Position numbers and translations under genes: made by a program. A DNA stretch of 23,250 nt. Source: an uncultured Fretibacterium sp. Its GTDB lineage: Bacteria > Synergistota > Synergistia > Synergistales > Aminobacteriaceae. This document shows positions 1 to 6,273 of the stretch, one piece after another; the first letter of the stretch is position 1; each line of letters starts with the position of its first letter. The notes under the pieces were generated by a model. That model was given only the letters and a program-made list of their open reading frames with translations, searched no databases and was not told the origin of the DNA. The DNA lies in contig CALAUZ010000398.1 of the NCBI GenBank assembly GCA_937892105.1, positions 1-23,250 of the forward strand. Reading direction: 5' to 3'.

Positions 1-162
1 GTAACTGTGAAGCGTGATAATCTCGGTGATATATACATCTATTTAGCGTGTGAGACACAGTGCGATATAGTCAAGCCGCGAACAGGTAAAAGCGTCGGGT
101 TTGGTCGCGCCAGCAAGCGCAAGCATTACGGTAAGACCAGAGTAATCTGGCTGTGTCGATGA
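1..162 (+). pseudogene. TnpB-like fragment, cut by window edge
   Basis: A plus-strand reading frame is open from base 1 to a TGA at 160-162 (53 residues, no start in the window). The peptide carries a GD-x-Y-x-Y strand pattern and then PRTGKSVGFG. This resembles the stretch just before the first RuvC aspartate of TnpB proteins, where many members read TGKxxGFDFG. The intact TnpB at 4189-5367 has the comparable arrangement ending in FIGLD. Here the D-F-G-L continuation is missing and a basic segment plus a stop follow, so if it is TnpB it is decayed or internally deleted. It lies only 37 bp beyond the tape measure stop, where P2 would carry tail gene U. The assignment rests on motif memory. 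It could be another gene end. Confidence 0.45.
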
Positions 163-199
163 TGCTAAAATCCCCCGCATAACAACGGCAGGGAGTATG

Positions 200-2818
200 T
201 CAAGCATAAGAGAGTCGCTCCCTTCGTGATGTTAATTCGTCTAACGCGTCTATTACTGCCTGCTTGATTTTCTCGGCTATGCTCATGTCCTGAGAGTCGC
301 CCGTTAAGTTGACAGTGAGATTCACAGACGGCCATGAAGAATTAACATTATCATTGCTCCGAATGCTATGCACATCAATATATCTTCCTGCATTGGTTAC
401 ACCTCCTATTTCATTTGCCTGCTGAATTAATGTTGAATTGCCGGTTATGTCGTTAGCTGATTGACTTATGGCTGAATGACTCTGCGTGAAGGCATTAGCT
501 GTTGTCATTATGGCTGAATGACTCTGCGTGAAGGCATTAGCTGTTGTCATTATGCCTGAATGACTCTGCGTGAGACTCTGTGCGTTGGTCATGGCCGTAT
601 TGCTTTGAGAGTCGTTGCGAGTTATCCCTAACATTTGAGCTGCCTGCATCAGAAGGGGAATGCCTCGTGATTTGTCGGTGAGGGGGATTATTGCTTCTGC
701 TCCTTTTTCGGCTGCCCATGTCAATATCGGATGGCTATATATTCCTCCCATCGCGTTATTGGCTGGACGCATATGTGAGGGACGTAAATCCTGCGTGCCG
801 TATTTTTGGACGATGTCAGATTTCCCACGCTCAATTTGTCCTGTTGGTAGTTCAGGAGCTTTCCATGACGCAAACGGATTCCATCCACTGAATAAATTTG
901 TCAGCCAGTTATAGAACTCTACAAAAGGTGCTTTCACCCAGTCTATTGCGTCTAATGCGTATTGCTTGATAGGCGCGAATATGTCAGTGAGCTTCCATGA
1001 ATCCCACCATAACACAAAATCATTCCATGCCTTAGACACTACTTCGCATACCCACATAGCTTTTTCCTTCAGCCAATCCCAATTGTGATATGCCCATGCT
1101 ATTCCTACTGCAAGAGCTGTTATCCCCGTAATCATGAGACCTATAGGATTCGCATTCATGGCCGCGTTCCATAACCATTGAGCGGCTGTTGAGGCCTTCT
1201 GCATTACGGCAAATCCACTCAAGGCACCTTCCGCAAGCCGTGTTGCTCGTTGAACCTCAAGCCATACAAACGGTAATCGCATAAGCAATCCTCCATACTT
1301 GAATACCGTTGCTCCTACCTTCCATGCTGCCATCCCTGCACCTATCTTTATCACTAACTCCGCTAACTTCTCATGCTCCTTGATGAATGACGTTATCTTG
1401 TTCAGGGCGTCCGTTATCTCTTGTACGATTCCACGCGACCATTCTTGAAGGGGATTACCTACTGACTCCATAAACCCCTCCCACGCTGATGACAGACTAG
1501 TTAAGTCTCCGCGTAAGTTGTCATTGCGAGTAAGTGCCATTTTTGACGCTGAACCGTTCTTGCGAGTCATTAGGCCTTCTTGAATCTGTGCAAGCTCACC
1601 TGAAGTTATCCCAGCTGCAAATTTCAGCATGTCGCCTCCGTAGGCTTTTCCGAACACTCCCATGAATGCCTTTTGCATTTCCGCAGGGCCTTTTGATTGA
1701 GTCTTCGTGTATAGTTCCTGCACTACATCTTCCAGCGTCCTCATTCGCCCTGTACGAGTCTTTGTCGCTATCCTGTACTCATTCAGAACTTTATCCGTAT
1801 CACCTTTCCTCATGGCCAATGCGGATATTGAACGCTCTAATGTCGTTGCCGCTTCCGTCCCTTGTACCGCTGCTCTGTTGGCTAATACTCCGATATAGCT
1901 TGCGGCTTGTTCGGGCGTTATCCCTTGCACGGCGGCTGTACCTGATATTCCCTGTAACGCGGCTCCAGCCATCGCTACATTTGTTGCCGAATTGGATGAT
2001 GTGTACGCTAGTATGTCGGAGATTCGTTGCGCTTCACTGGCGGCTAGGTTAAAGCCTCGTAAGTTGCCTCCGACTATATCAGCTGCTTGTGCTAAGTCCA
2101 TTCCATCAGCCGCGGCTACATTCAACACTTCAGGCATCATTGCTAGTATCTTATCCACCGTGAACCCTGCTCGCGCTAAATTCTCTTGTGAGTTTGCGGC
2201 TTGTACTGCACTAAATTGCGTCATTCGCCCTAATTCTAGACTCTGCTCCCTCAATAGCTCATATTCTCGTTCTGTCGGATTCAATACCGCCTTCACCTGA
2301 CTCATGGCCTGCTCATAATTCATTGACACAGTTACGGGGGCTTGTAACACCTTCAACGCTCCCATTGATGAAAGCACATCACCTTTCATATTGCCCCAGG
2401 TGAGTTGACCGCGTAATGATGAGTATTTTTCCTGCGCACGAGCTAATCGGTCTTGCACTTTGGCGGTCCGGTCTAATTCTTGCGCTAATTCCTGCTGTTT
2501 TCGTGCTACATCCGCCGTATATATTCCTGCCTTATTCAGGGCTTGCGTGTATTCGTCTAACTTGCGCCGTTGAGTCTCGGCTGCTTCCCCTAACTTCATC
2601 CGCTCTGACTCCGTTCGCGCTGACTTCATTCGCTCTTCCAATTCTTTGAGCTTCGTGGCTTGCGCTTGCCATGCTTTGAGATTACCTTGCGTTTTCTGAA
2701 GCCCTTTCATCTTGCGCGATAACTCATCCAGCTTCCTCACCGCGGGCGTTACTTTCGCATTGAAATCACCGCCCATTAACATCGACATACTCACGCCAAA
2801 CTCTAATATTGAGGCCAT
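200..2818 (-). CDS. Phage tail tape measure protein (P2 gpT-like)
   Basis: This 872-aa protein sets tail length and fills the tail tube. Residues 1-160 are charged, heptad-rich coiled coil. About 165-370 is the alanine-rich conserved core of the PhageMin_Tail/TIGR01760 type. Residues 480-590 are hydrophobic, including a NANPIGLMITG segment typical of tape measures. The C-terminal part is rich in S, T, N and Q and contains a 14-residue repeat (about 747-784). The start is supported by a strong GGAGGTGAGGTG site just upstream. The gene follows the chaperone gene E/E' in transcription order, as in P2, but the two are now separated by a plus-strand membrane cluster and an IS element. Family assignment is firm from size, composition and position. 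Confidence 0.9.
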   Translation of the reverse strand: MASILEFGVSMSMLMGGDFNAKVTPAVRKLDELSRKMKGLQKTQGNLKAWQAQATKLKELEERMKSARTESERMKLGEAAETQRRKLDEYTQALNKAGIYTADVARKQQELAQELDRTAKVQDRLARAQEKYSSLRGQLTWGNMKGDVLSSMGALKVLQAPVTVSMNYEQAMSQVKAVLNPTEREYELLREQSLELGRMTQFSAVQAANSQENLARAGFTVDKILAMMPEVLNVAAADGMDLAQAADIVGGNLRGFNLAASEAQRISDILAYTSSNSATNVAMAGAALQGISGTAAVQGITPEQAASYIGVLANRAAVQGTEAATTLERSISALAMRKGDTDKVLNEYRIATKTRTGRMRTLEDVVQELYTKTQSKGPAEMQKAFMGVFGKAYGGDMLKFAAGITSGELAQIQEGLMTRKNGSASKMALTRNDNLRGDLTSLSSAWEGFMESVGNPLQEWSRGIVQEITDALNKITSFIKEHEKLAELVIKIGAGMAAWKVGATVFKYGGLLMRLPFVWLEVQRATRLAEGALSGFAVMQKASTAAQWLWNAAMNANPIGLMITGITALAVGIAWAYHNWDWLKEKAMWVCEVVSKAWNDFVLWWDSWKLTDIFAPIKQYALDAIDWVKAPFVEFYNWLTNLFSGWNPFASWKAPELPTGQIERGKSDIVQKYGTQDLRPSHMRPANNAMGGIYSHPILTWAAEKGAEAIIPLTDKSRGIPLLMQAAQMLGITRNDSQSNTAMTNAQSLTQSHSGIMTTANAFTQSHSAIMTTANAFTQSHSAISQSANDITGNSTLIQQANEIGGVTNAGRYIDVHSIRSNDNVNSSWPSVNLTVNLTGDSQDMSIAEKIKQAVIDALDELTSRRERLSYA
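467..576 (-). repeat. 42-bp direct repeat inside the tape measure gene
   Basis: About two and a half tandem copies with a 42-bp period (equivalent bases at 472, 514 and 556). Each unit encodes 14 residues containing TQSHSAIMTTANAF. The first two DNA copies are nearly identical and the third diverges after about 20 bp. Such near-identity suggests recent slippage duplication in the C-terminal linker of the tape measure. Confidence 0.85.
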
Positions 2819-2819
2819 G

Positions 2820-2848
2820 TCTACACCTCACCTCCTTCATGCTATAAT
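2820..2848 (+). promoter_or_regulatory. Possible sigma-70 promoter for the plus-strand membrane cluster
   Basis: TCTACA at 2820-2825 (4/6 match to TTGACA), a 17-bp spacer, and a perfect TATAAT at 2843-2848, about 30 bp before the first small membrane ORF at 2879. The elements overlap the upstream leader of the divergently oriented tape measure gene. The prediction rests on consensus match and location only. Confidence 0.4.
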
Positions 2849-2878
2849 TCCATCATCCCATTTAAGGAATGATCCTGT

Positions 2879-2992
2879 ATGTATATTGACTTGCGCAAGA
2901 GAAACAGCAGGCTTCATGCGTTCTTGGCGGATTTCGTCATCGGCATTGCTTGCTTCTTCGTTATCGCTGTGGTTGCCTTGTTGCTAATATGA
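2879..2992 (+). CDS. Small single-span membrane protein (37 aa), first of cluster
   Basis: A 37-residue ORF with a basic N-terminus (LRKRNSR) followed by one hydrophobic helix (FVIGIACFFVIAVVALLLI) running to the C-terminus, as expected for an N-in single-span membrane peptide. AAGGA at 2864-2868 lies 10 bp before the ATG. Its TGA overlaps the next gene's ATG in an ATGA junction (2989-2992), which points to translational coupling. I do not recognise a family. Together with three following ORFs it forms a plus-strand membrane gene cluster opposed to the tail operon. Functions such as superinfection exclusion, envelope modification or accessory lysis are only guesses. Confidence 0.55.
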   Translation: MYIDLRKRNSRLHAFLADFVIGIACFFVIAVVALLLI

Positions 2993-3255
2993 TTGAAGCT
3001 GTCGTTATCGTTTATTGCGTCATTATCGCTTTAGCTCAACTCATCGTTGACTTCACTACTTGGGGGGATAACTTCCTCATTACCGCTAAATCTTGGTGGG
3101 AGTCGGGCAATCCTCTACTAGGTATCCTCGCTATTCCGTGCTTCATTTTGGGCGGAGTGTTTATGCTGGCTTCGTGGGTCATTCCTGCTTGCGTGAGACT
3201 CTTACCCATCGTTGCAGGGCTGTGGGGTGTGACCAGACTCTTTTGGGGGGAATAA
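2989..3255 (+). CDS. Small membrane protein (88 aa)
   Basis: An 88-residue protein. I chose the ATG at 2989 because it overlaps the upstream stop (ATGA); an upstream in-frame ATG at 2950 lies inside the preceding ORF. A hydrophobic helix spans about residues 2-22, then a short polar stretch with tryptophans (TTWGDN, KSWWESGN), then one or two further hydrophobic segments to about residue 80 (LLGILAIPCFILGGVFMLAS and a following stretch). No signal peptide cleavage site is evident and no family is recognised. It is the second gene of the coupled plus-strand cluster and is followed 8 bp later by the 45-aa ORF. Confidence 0.6.
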   Translation: MIEAVVIVYCVIIALAQLIVDFTTWGDNFLITAKSWWESGNPLLGILAIPCFILGGVFMLASWVIPACVRLLPIVAGLWGVTRLFWGE

Positions 3256-3263
3256 TTATAGTC

Positions 3264-3401
3264 ATGCTCAAATATATCAAAGTCGCTATCAGTGAATTAT
3301 CTGAATTTGCTCAGGCTTGGTTGTGTTATACCGTCATGCTCGCGTTCTCTTATATCGTTTTCGCGGCTTGGTTCGATTATTTGGCGGGAGTATTCAAATG
3401 A
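3264..3401 (+). CDS. Small single-span membrane protein (45 aa)
   Basis: A 45-residue ORF starting at 3264. The longer in-frame reading from 3093 overlaps the previous gene and is less likely. A G-rich stretch (3244-3250) upstream is only a weak ribosome binding site. One hydrophobic span lies around residues 18-40 (WLCYTVMLAFSYIVFAAWF), preceded by an amphipathic N-terminus. The stop overlaps the next start in an ATGA junction (3398-3401). No homologue is recognised. It is the third member of the coupled membrane cluster. Confidence 0.5.
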   Translation: MLKYIKVAISELSEFAQAWLCYTVMLAFSYIVFAAWFDYLAGVFK

Positions 3402-3664
3402 TATTTTTCGCCATTCCTGTCCCGCTCATTATGGGCGCTTTCTTTATCTACATGTTCTCATGGGTCTATCATTACGGCTGGTATTACGCTCAAAAACAAT
3501 TCCTCAATGCCGATTACCTGCAACAACTCGGTAAATCTTCATCGGCTTCACAGGCTAGATTTTGGGGACATGTCTATACACTCATCTGCTATGTATTCAG
3601 AATAGCGCTATTCATGGCCGGTGCTGGGTTAGGCTGGTTTATCGTCCTTCACTTTTGGCGCTGA
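3398..3664 (+). CDS. Small membrane protein (88 aa), last of cluster
   Basis: An 88-residue protein starting at the ATG of the ATGA overlap at 3398; the in-frame ATG or GTG codons further upstream lie within the previous ORF. Hydrophobic helices lie at about residues 2-24 (an N-terminal span ending in aromatic residues) and 63-86 (ICYVFRIALFMAGAGLGWFIV). They are separated by a polar, basic loop of about 35 residues (QKQFLN...SSSASQARFW). No family is recognised. The gene ends 25 bp before a strong hairpin (3690-3724) that separates it from the tail chaperone reading frame arriving from the opposite strand. Confidence 0.6.
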   Translation: MIFFAIPVPLIMGAFFIYMFSWVYHYGWYYAQKQFLNADYLQQLGKSSSASQARFWGHVYTLICYVFRIALFMAGAGLGWFIVLHFWR

Positions 3665-3689
3665 GACTTTAACAACTTTGCGCAAGAAG

Positions 3690-3724
3690 TCTCCCGCCTC
3701 TAAGCGTAAGCGTAGGCGGTGAGA
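3690..3724. terminator. Hairpin between convergent genes
   Basis: TCTC-CCGCCT (3690-3699) pairs with AGGCGG-T-GAGA (3714-3724), giving a 10-bp stem with a single bulged T and a 14-base loop. It lies between the plus-strand membrane cluster (ending 3664) and what I infer to be the original end of the minus-strand E' frame (3700). No U-tract follows on either strand, so it is not a classical intrinsic terminator. It could still act as a transcription barrier or RNA 3' end. Confidence 0.4.
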
Positions 3725-3790
3725 TGAATTGTGTTTACTTAGCTTAGGATGTTATAATTCGGTCGTAATTATTCTATAGGCTGTGATAAT

Positions 3791-4192
3791 GTGAACTTAG
3801 ACACTAATAATCATTCAGTATTCTTGCTATATTATCATCTAGTTCTTGTAGTAAAGTACCGTCGTCAAGTTTTCGATTACGTTATTAGTGAGTTTGCTAG
3901 GGATATTTTTGTTCATATTGCAAGTACATATAACATTACATTGGAGCAATGGAACCATGATAAAGACCACGTCCATATAATGTTCCGCGCTCACCCTAAT
4001 ACTGAAATATCCAAGTTCATAAACGCCTATAAAAGTGCTTCATCACGGCTTATCAAGAAAAATTTTCCTGCTGTATGCCGTAAACTTTGGAAGGAAATGT
4101 TCTGGTCTCGGAGCTTTTGTTTGCTTACTACAGGCGGCGCACCCATAGAAGTAATAAGGCAATATATTCAAACGCAAGGGCAAGATAAATGA
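3791..4192 (+). CDS. tnpA: IS200/IS605 transposase TnpA (Y1 HUH)
   Basis: This 133-aa single-strand DNA transposase cuts and joins the ends of the element as single strands. The HUH motif is visible as DHVHIMF (about residues 58-64). The catalytic tyrosine is in the helix PIEVIRQYIQTQ near the C-terminus. Length is normal for the family (130-155 aa). The start is GTG at 3791. The gene overlaps tnpB by 4 bp (ATGA), so the two are probably co-translated. Nothing suggests damage. Confidence 0.93.
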   Translation: MNLDTNNHSVFLLYYHLVLVVKYRRQVFDYVISEFARDIFVHIASTYNITLEQWNHDKDHVHIMFRAHPNTEISKFINAYKSASSRLIKKNFPAVCRKLWKEMFWSRSFCLLTTGGAPIEVIRQYIQTQGQDK

Positions 4193-5367
4193 ACAGAGCA
4201 TATAAGTTCAGAATTTATCCCAACAAAGAACAACGTATCATGTTTGCTAAGACGTTTGGCTGTGTAAGATTTATATACAATCAAATGCTAGCAGACAAGA
4301 TAAAGCATTATCAAGAGACAGGCAAAACCCTATCGATAACACCAGCAAAGTATAAAGGTCTCTATGAATGGTTAAAGGAAGTAGACAGTCTAGCTCTTGC
4401 GAATGCTCAAATGAACTTACAAACAGCATATAGCAACTTTTTCAGGCAGACACGAATAGGATTTCCGAAGTTCAAGAGTAAGAAGAACAGCCGAAAACGG
4501 TATACAACGAATAATCAGCACGGCAGCATAAGAATAGAAGGAGGAAAAATAAAGCTGCCCAAAGTAGGTTATGTGAAGATAGTTCAGCATCGCCCTATGA
4601 TGGGAGTAATAAAGAGTGTAACAGTAGAACAGACACCAACGAATAAATATTTTGTAAGCATACTAGTGGAGTACGAAAGCCAAGTACCTGAAGTAGAGCT
4701 GAAGAAATTTATAGGTTTGGATTATTCAATGCATGATTTGTATGTAACGTCAGAGGGAGAGCGAGCGAACTATCCGAGATATTTGCGTAGGCATGAAAAG
4801 AAGCTGGCCAGATTATGCCGGTGGCATTCGAGACGTAAGCATGGAAGCCAAAACCGAGAGCGAATGCGTCTAAGAGTATGCCTAGAGTATGAGAAGATAA
4901 CGAACCAACGCACAGATTATCTGCATAAGAAGTCATATCATTTTGCAGAAGACTATGATGCAGTATGTATTGAGACACTAAATATGCGAGCGATGAGCCA
5001 ACAGTTGAGGTTCGGGAAGTCAGTATCGGATAACAGTTTTGGGAAGCTACGAGAAATGCTGAGATACAAGTTATATTTTCGCGGAAAGAAACTGATAGAG
5101 ATAGATAAATGGTATGCCTCAAGTCAGTTATGTCATGAATGCGGATATAAAAATCCCGAAGTGAAAGACCTGCGCATAAGGGAATGGGAATGTCCAAGAT
5201 GCGGAGCGTTGCATGACAGAGATATAAACGCGGCGATAAACCTTCGAGAAGAAGGTAAAAGGATAGCCGCAAGTACCGTAGGGACTACGGGAAGTAACGC
5301 CTATGGAGAGGGTGTAAGACGATTTCAGTCAGTGGTATTGGCTGAAACGCAGTCCTCGTCGAAGTAG
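4189..5367 (+). CDS. tnpB: TnpB, RNA-guided RuvC nuclease of the IS605 family
   Basis: This 392-aa protein is an ancestor-type relative of Cas12 that uses an omega RNA from its own 3' end to cut the empty donor site and help retain the element. The N-terminal helix-turn-helix-like OrfB_IS605 region starts at residue 1 (AYKFRIYP). RuvC residues are all present: D178 in FIGLDYS, E262 in VCIETLNM, and the DRDINAAIN motif at 343-351. The zinc finger is C315-x2-C318 with C335-x2-C338. Length is typical and there is no interruption, so the nuclease is probably functional. It follows tnpA with a 4-bp overlap. Confidence 0.95.
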   Translation: MNRAYKFRIYPNKEQRIMFAKTFGCVRFIYNQMLADKIKHYQETGKTLSITPAKYKGLYEWLKEVDSLALANAQMNLQTAYSNFFRQTRIGFPKFKSKKNSRKRYTTNNQHGSIRIEGGKIKLPKVGYVKIVQHRPMMGVIKSVTVEQTPTNKYFVSILVEYESQVPEVELKKFIGLDYSMHDLYVTSEGERANYPRYLRRHEKKLARLCRWHSRRKHGSQNRERMRLRVCLEYEKITNQRTDYLHKKSYHFAEDYDAVCIETLNMRAMSQQLRFGKSVSDNSFGKLREMLRYKLYFRGKKLIEIDKWYASSQLCHECGYKNPEVKDLRIREWECPRCGALHDRDINAAINLREEGKRIAASTVGTTGSNAYGEGVRRFQSVVLAETQSSSK

Positions 5368-5417
5368 GAAGCCGCCACTTCTATAAGTGGCGGTAGTTCA
5401 CTCGCCTCATCATTTCT
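5230..5417 (+). ncRNA. Probable omega RNA (reRNA) with guide entering phage E'
   Basis: In known TnpB systems the guide RNA is made from the 3' end of tnpB through the right-end hairpin, and its guide is the flanking DNA just outside the element. Here that means the tnpB tail, the 9-bp hairpin at 5372-5393, and about 16 bases from 5402 onward, which belong to the phage E' reading frame. The boundaries are approximate. The assignment rests on position and family knowledge. Confidence 0.45.
5372..5393 (+). repeat. IS right-end hairpin
   Basis: CCGCCACTT (5372-5380) and AAGTGGCGG (5385-5393) form a perfect 9-bp stem with a four-base loop. It is followed by TAGTTCAC. This is the subterminal structure recognised by TnpA in this family. 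It also supplies the TAG that now ends the phage E' reading frame on the minus strand (5381-5383). Confidence 0.85.
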
Positions 5418-5572
5418 TCCTGATAGTCCTTCACCGTTTCTAGCCATAACGGTATATCCTTCACTGGCATATTCAGCCATTCATTAACACTTGTGCTTAA
5501 CTCACAGCCTGCTAACGTTATTGCTATGCGTCTGAGCGTTCCGGCGTTGACTCCTCCGATGCCATGTTCCCG
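5381..5572 (-). CDS. E' extension of the tail assembly chaperone, made by -1 frameshift
   Basis: This open frame has no useful start of its own. It is entered by a -1 slip at codon 87 of the upstream E gene and adds 63 residues (beginning REHGIGGVNA), so the fusion would be about 150 aa, close to the E+E' length in P2. The residues include WLNMPVKDIPLWLETV and look like coding sequence. The final residues (YRHL) and the stop come from the right end of the inserted IS element. Removing the element would give a different short tail and a stop at 3700-3702. In P2-like phages both E and E-E' are needed for tail assembly, acting as chaperones around the tape measure. Confidence 0.75.
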   Translation of the reverse strand, partial: REHGIGGVNAGTLRRIAITLAGCELSTSVNEWLNMPVKDIPLWLETVKDYQEEMMRRVNYRHL

Positions 5573-5832
5573 AAAAAATTCGATACGGCCATGTACACGG
5601 TCATGAAGTCTTTGGCGCTGAGTCCCTTCAACACGTCAGGGGGTATGTGGGCGCTTTTGGCGGCTATATAGATTATGTGCTGAGTCCCCCATAACGGTGC
5701 ATTAGCGTTTGAACGCCTTAATGACTCTTCTGCCTGTATCAGGTCATTCCCGGTGAGGGAGTCCAAATCAAAATCGAGGCCGTTTAATGTCGTATCACGG
5801 TAAGGGATTTCCTTACTGAATGTTATATGCAT
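5524..5832 (-). CDS. Tail assembly chaperone gpE (P2-like)
   Basis: A 102-aa soluble protein beginning with the charged segment FSKEIPYRDTTLNGLDFDLDSLTGNDL, typical of the P2 gpE/Mu gp41 tail chaperone family. The start at 5832 has an AGGAGG site 7 bp upstream. It lies between the tube gene and the tape measure gene, where P2-type phages keep it. Near the C-terminus the codons for N85-F86-F87 carry a T-TTT-TTC slippery heptamer leading into the E' frame. The short product ends 15 codons after the slip site. Confidence 0.85.
   Translation of the reverse strand: MHITFSKEIPYRDTTLNGLDFDLDSLTGNDLIQAEESLRRSNANAPLWGTQHIIYIAAKSAHIPPDVLKGLSAKDFMTVYMAVSNFFGNMASEESTPERSDA
5572..5578 (-). promoter_or_regulatory. 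-1 ribosomal frameshift slippery site
   Basis: On the coding strand the heptamer reads T TTT TTC in the gpE frame (N-F-F codons 85-87), matching the X XXY YYZ rule. The P2 E gene uses T TTT TTG at the equivalent place. Slipping back one base opens a 63-codon frame, while the unslipped frame stops 15 codons later. I did not identify a downstream stimulatory pseudoknot. Confidence 0.8.
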
Positions 5833-5889
5833 AATGATTCCTCCTGTATAATTTTTTGCATTCCATTAATATTAACGAGGTGAGTTTTC

Positions 5890-6231
5890 ATGAATGAAGA
5901 GATTTTTGTCCGTAAAGACCTTCACGATGCTAACATGGCCGAAATTCGCGCTCTGATGGCAGCAAGTGAAGCCAGACATGAAAGAATCGCGGCGGATATT
6001 CACACGGAGAATGAAAAATTACGCGGGGAATTTAGAGTCGAGAATGAAAAACTTCGCGTTGATTTTGAGAGATTGCGCGGCGATGTTAAAGCACTCAATG
6101 AAAAAGTTGAAGGCTTTGCTGATACTTTCACCGTCGCTATTCAAAGCCTTAAAGACTCTATTAGCTGGTTAGGTATTGGCATCGCGGTTATGCAGTTAGC
6201 TTTAGCTGCCCTCGTTTACTTCCTGCGTTAA
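5890..6231 (+). CDS. Coiled-coil protein with C-terminal membrane anchor
   Basis: A 113-aa protein encoded against the direction of the tail operon. Residues 1-90 are a long charged coiled coil with near-repeats (ENEKLRGEFRVENEKLRVDF). One hydrophobic helix (about 92-112, WLGIGIAVMQLALAALVYFL) ends the protein, so it is probably tail-anchored in the cytoplasmic membrane. A GAGGTGA site precedes the ATG at 5890 and TATAAT occurs at 5847-5852 without a clear -35. It lies between gpE and the tube gene and ends in a hairpin (6239-6266). The architecture recalls XhlA/Bdr-type small phage proteins, but I cannot assign one. A moron function is inferred. Confidence 0.8.
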   Translation: MNEEIFVRKDLHDANMAEIRALMAASEARHERIAADIHTENEKLRGEFRVENEKLRVDFERLRGDVKALNEKVEGFADTFTVAIQSLKDSISWLGIGIAVMQLALAALVYFLR

Positions 6232-6238
6232 GAATTTT

Positions 6239-6266
6239 GCCGGGAGAACGTTCTAATCCTCCCGGC
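6239..6266. terminator. Hairpin between convergent genes
   Basis: GCCGGGAG (6239-6246) and CTCCCGGC (6259-6266) make a perfect 8-bp GC-rich stem with a 12-base loop. The loop side contains the palindrome AGAACGTTCT (6245-6254). It lies between the convergent ends of the coiled-coil gene (6231) and the tube gene (6274). No U-tract follows on either strand, so termination is plausible but not certain. Confidence 0.5.
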
Positions 6267-6273
6267 CATGTCC

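Larger units (their letters stand above)
3739..5401 (+). mobile_element. IS200/IS605-family insertion sequence with tnpA and tnpB
   Basis: The element carries overlapping tnpA (3791-4192) and tnpB (4189-5367) and a perfect 9-bp terminal hairpin (5372-5393) followed by GTAGTTCAC. I place the left end after TTTAC (3734-3738), the type of short T-rich target these elements insert behind, and the right end after TTCAC at 5401. An imperfect AT hairpin at 3754-3772 may be the left subterminal structure. The family makes no target duplication and has no inverted repeats, as seen here. Joining the flanks restores the E' reading frame of the phage tail chaperone, which supports the boundaries to within a few bases. 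Both genes look intact, so the element may be active. Confidence 0.8.

Noticed and set aside
467..576. Possible CRISPR-like repeats
   Set aside because: The 42-bp units are directly tandem, in frame and coding, with no spacers.
1666..2052. Plus-strand 128-codon open frame
   Set aside because: It lies entirely inside the tape measure gene on the opposite strand, has low-complexity Leu/Ser/Pro content and no supporting start site.
3690..3724. Hairpin as the left end of the IS element
   Set aside because: It lies outside the TTTAC target-like motif and includes the stop of the reconstructed E' frame, so it fits better as phage DNA between convergent genes.
4709..5272. Minus-strand 187-codon open frame across tnpB
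   Set aside because: It is antisense to an intact TnpB with conserved catalytic residues; no domain is recognisable.
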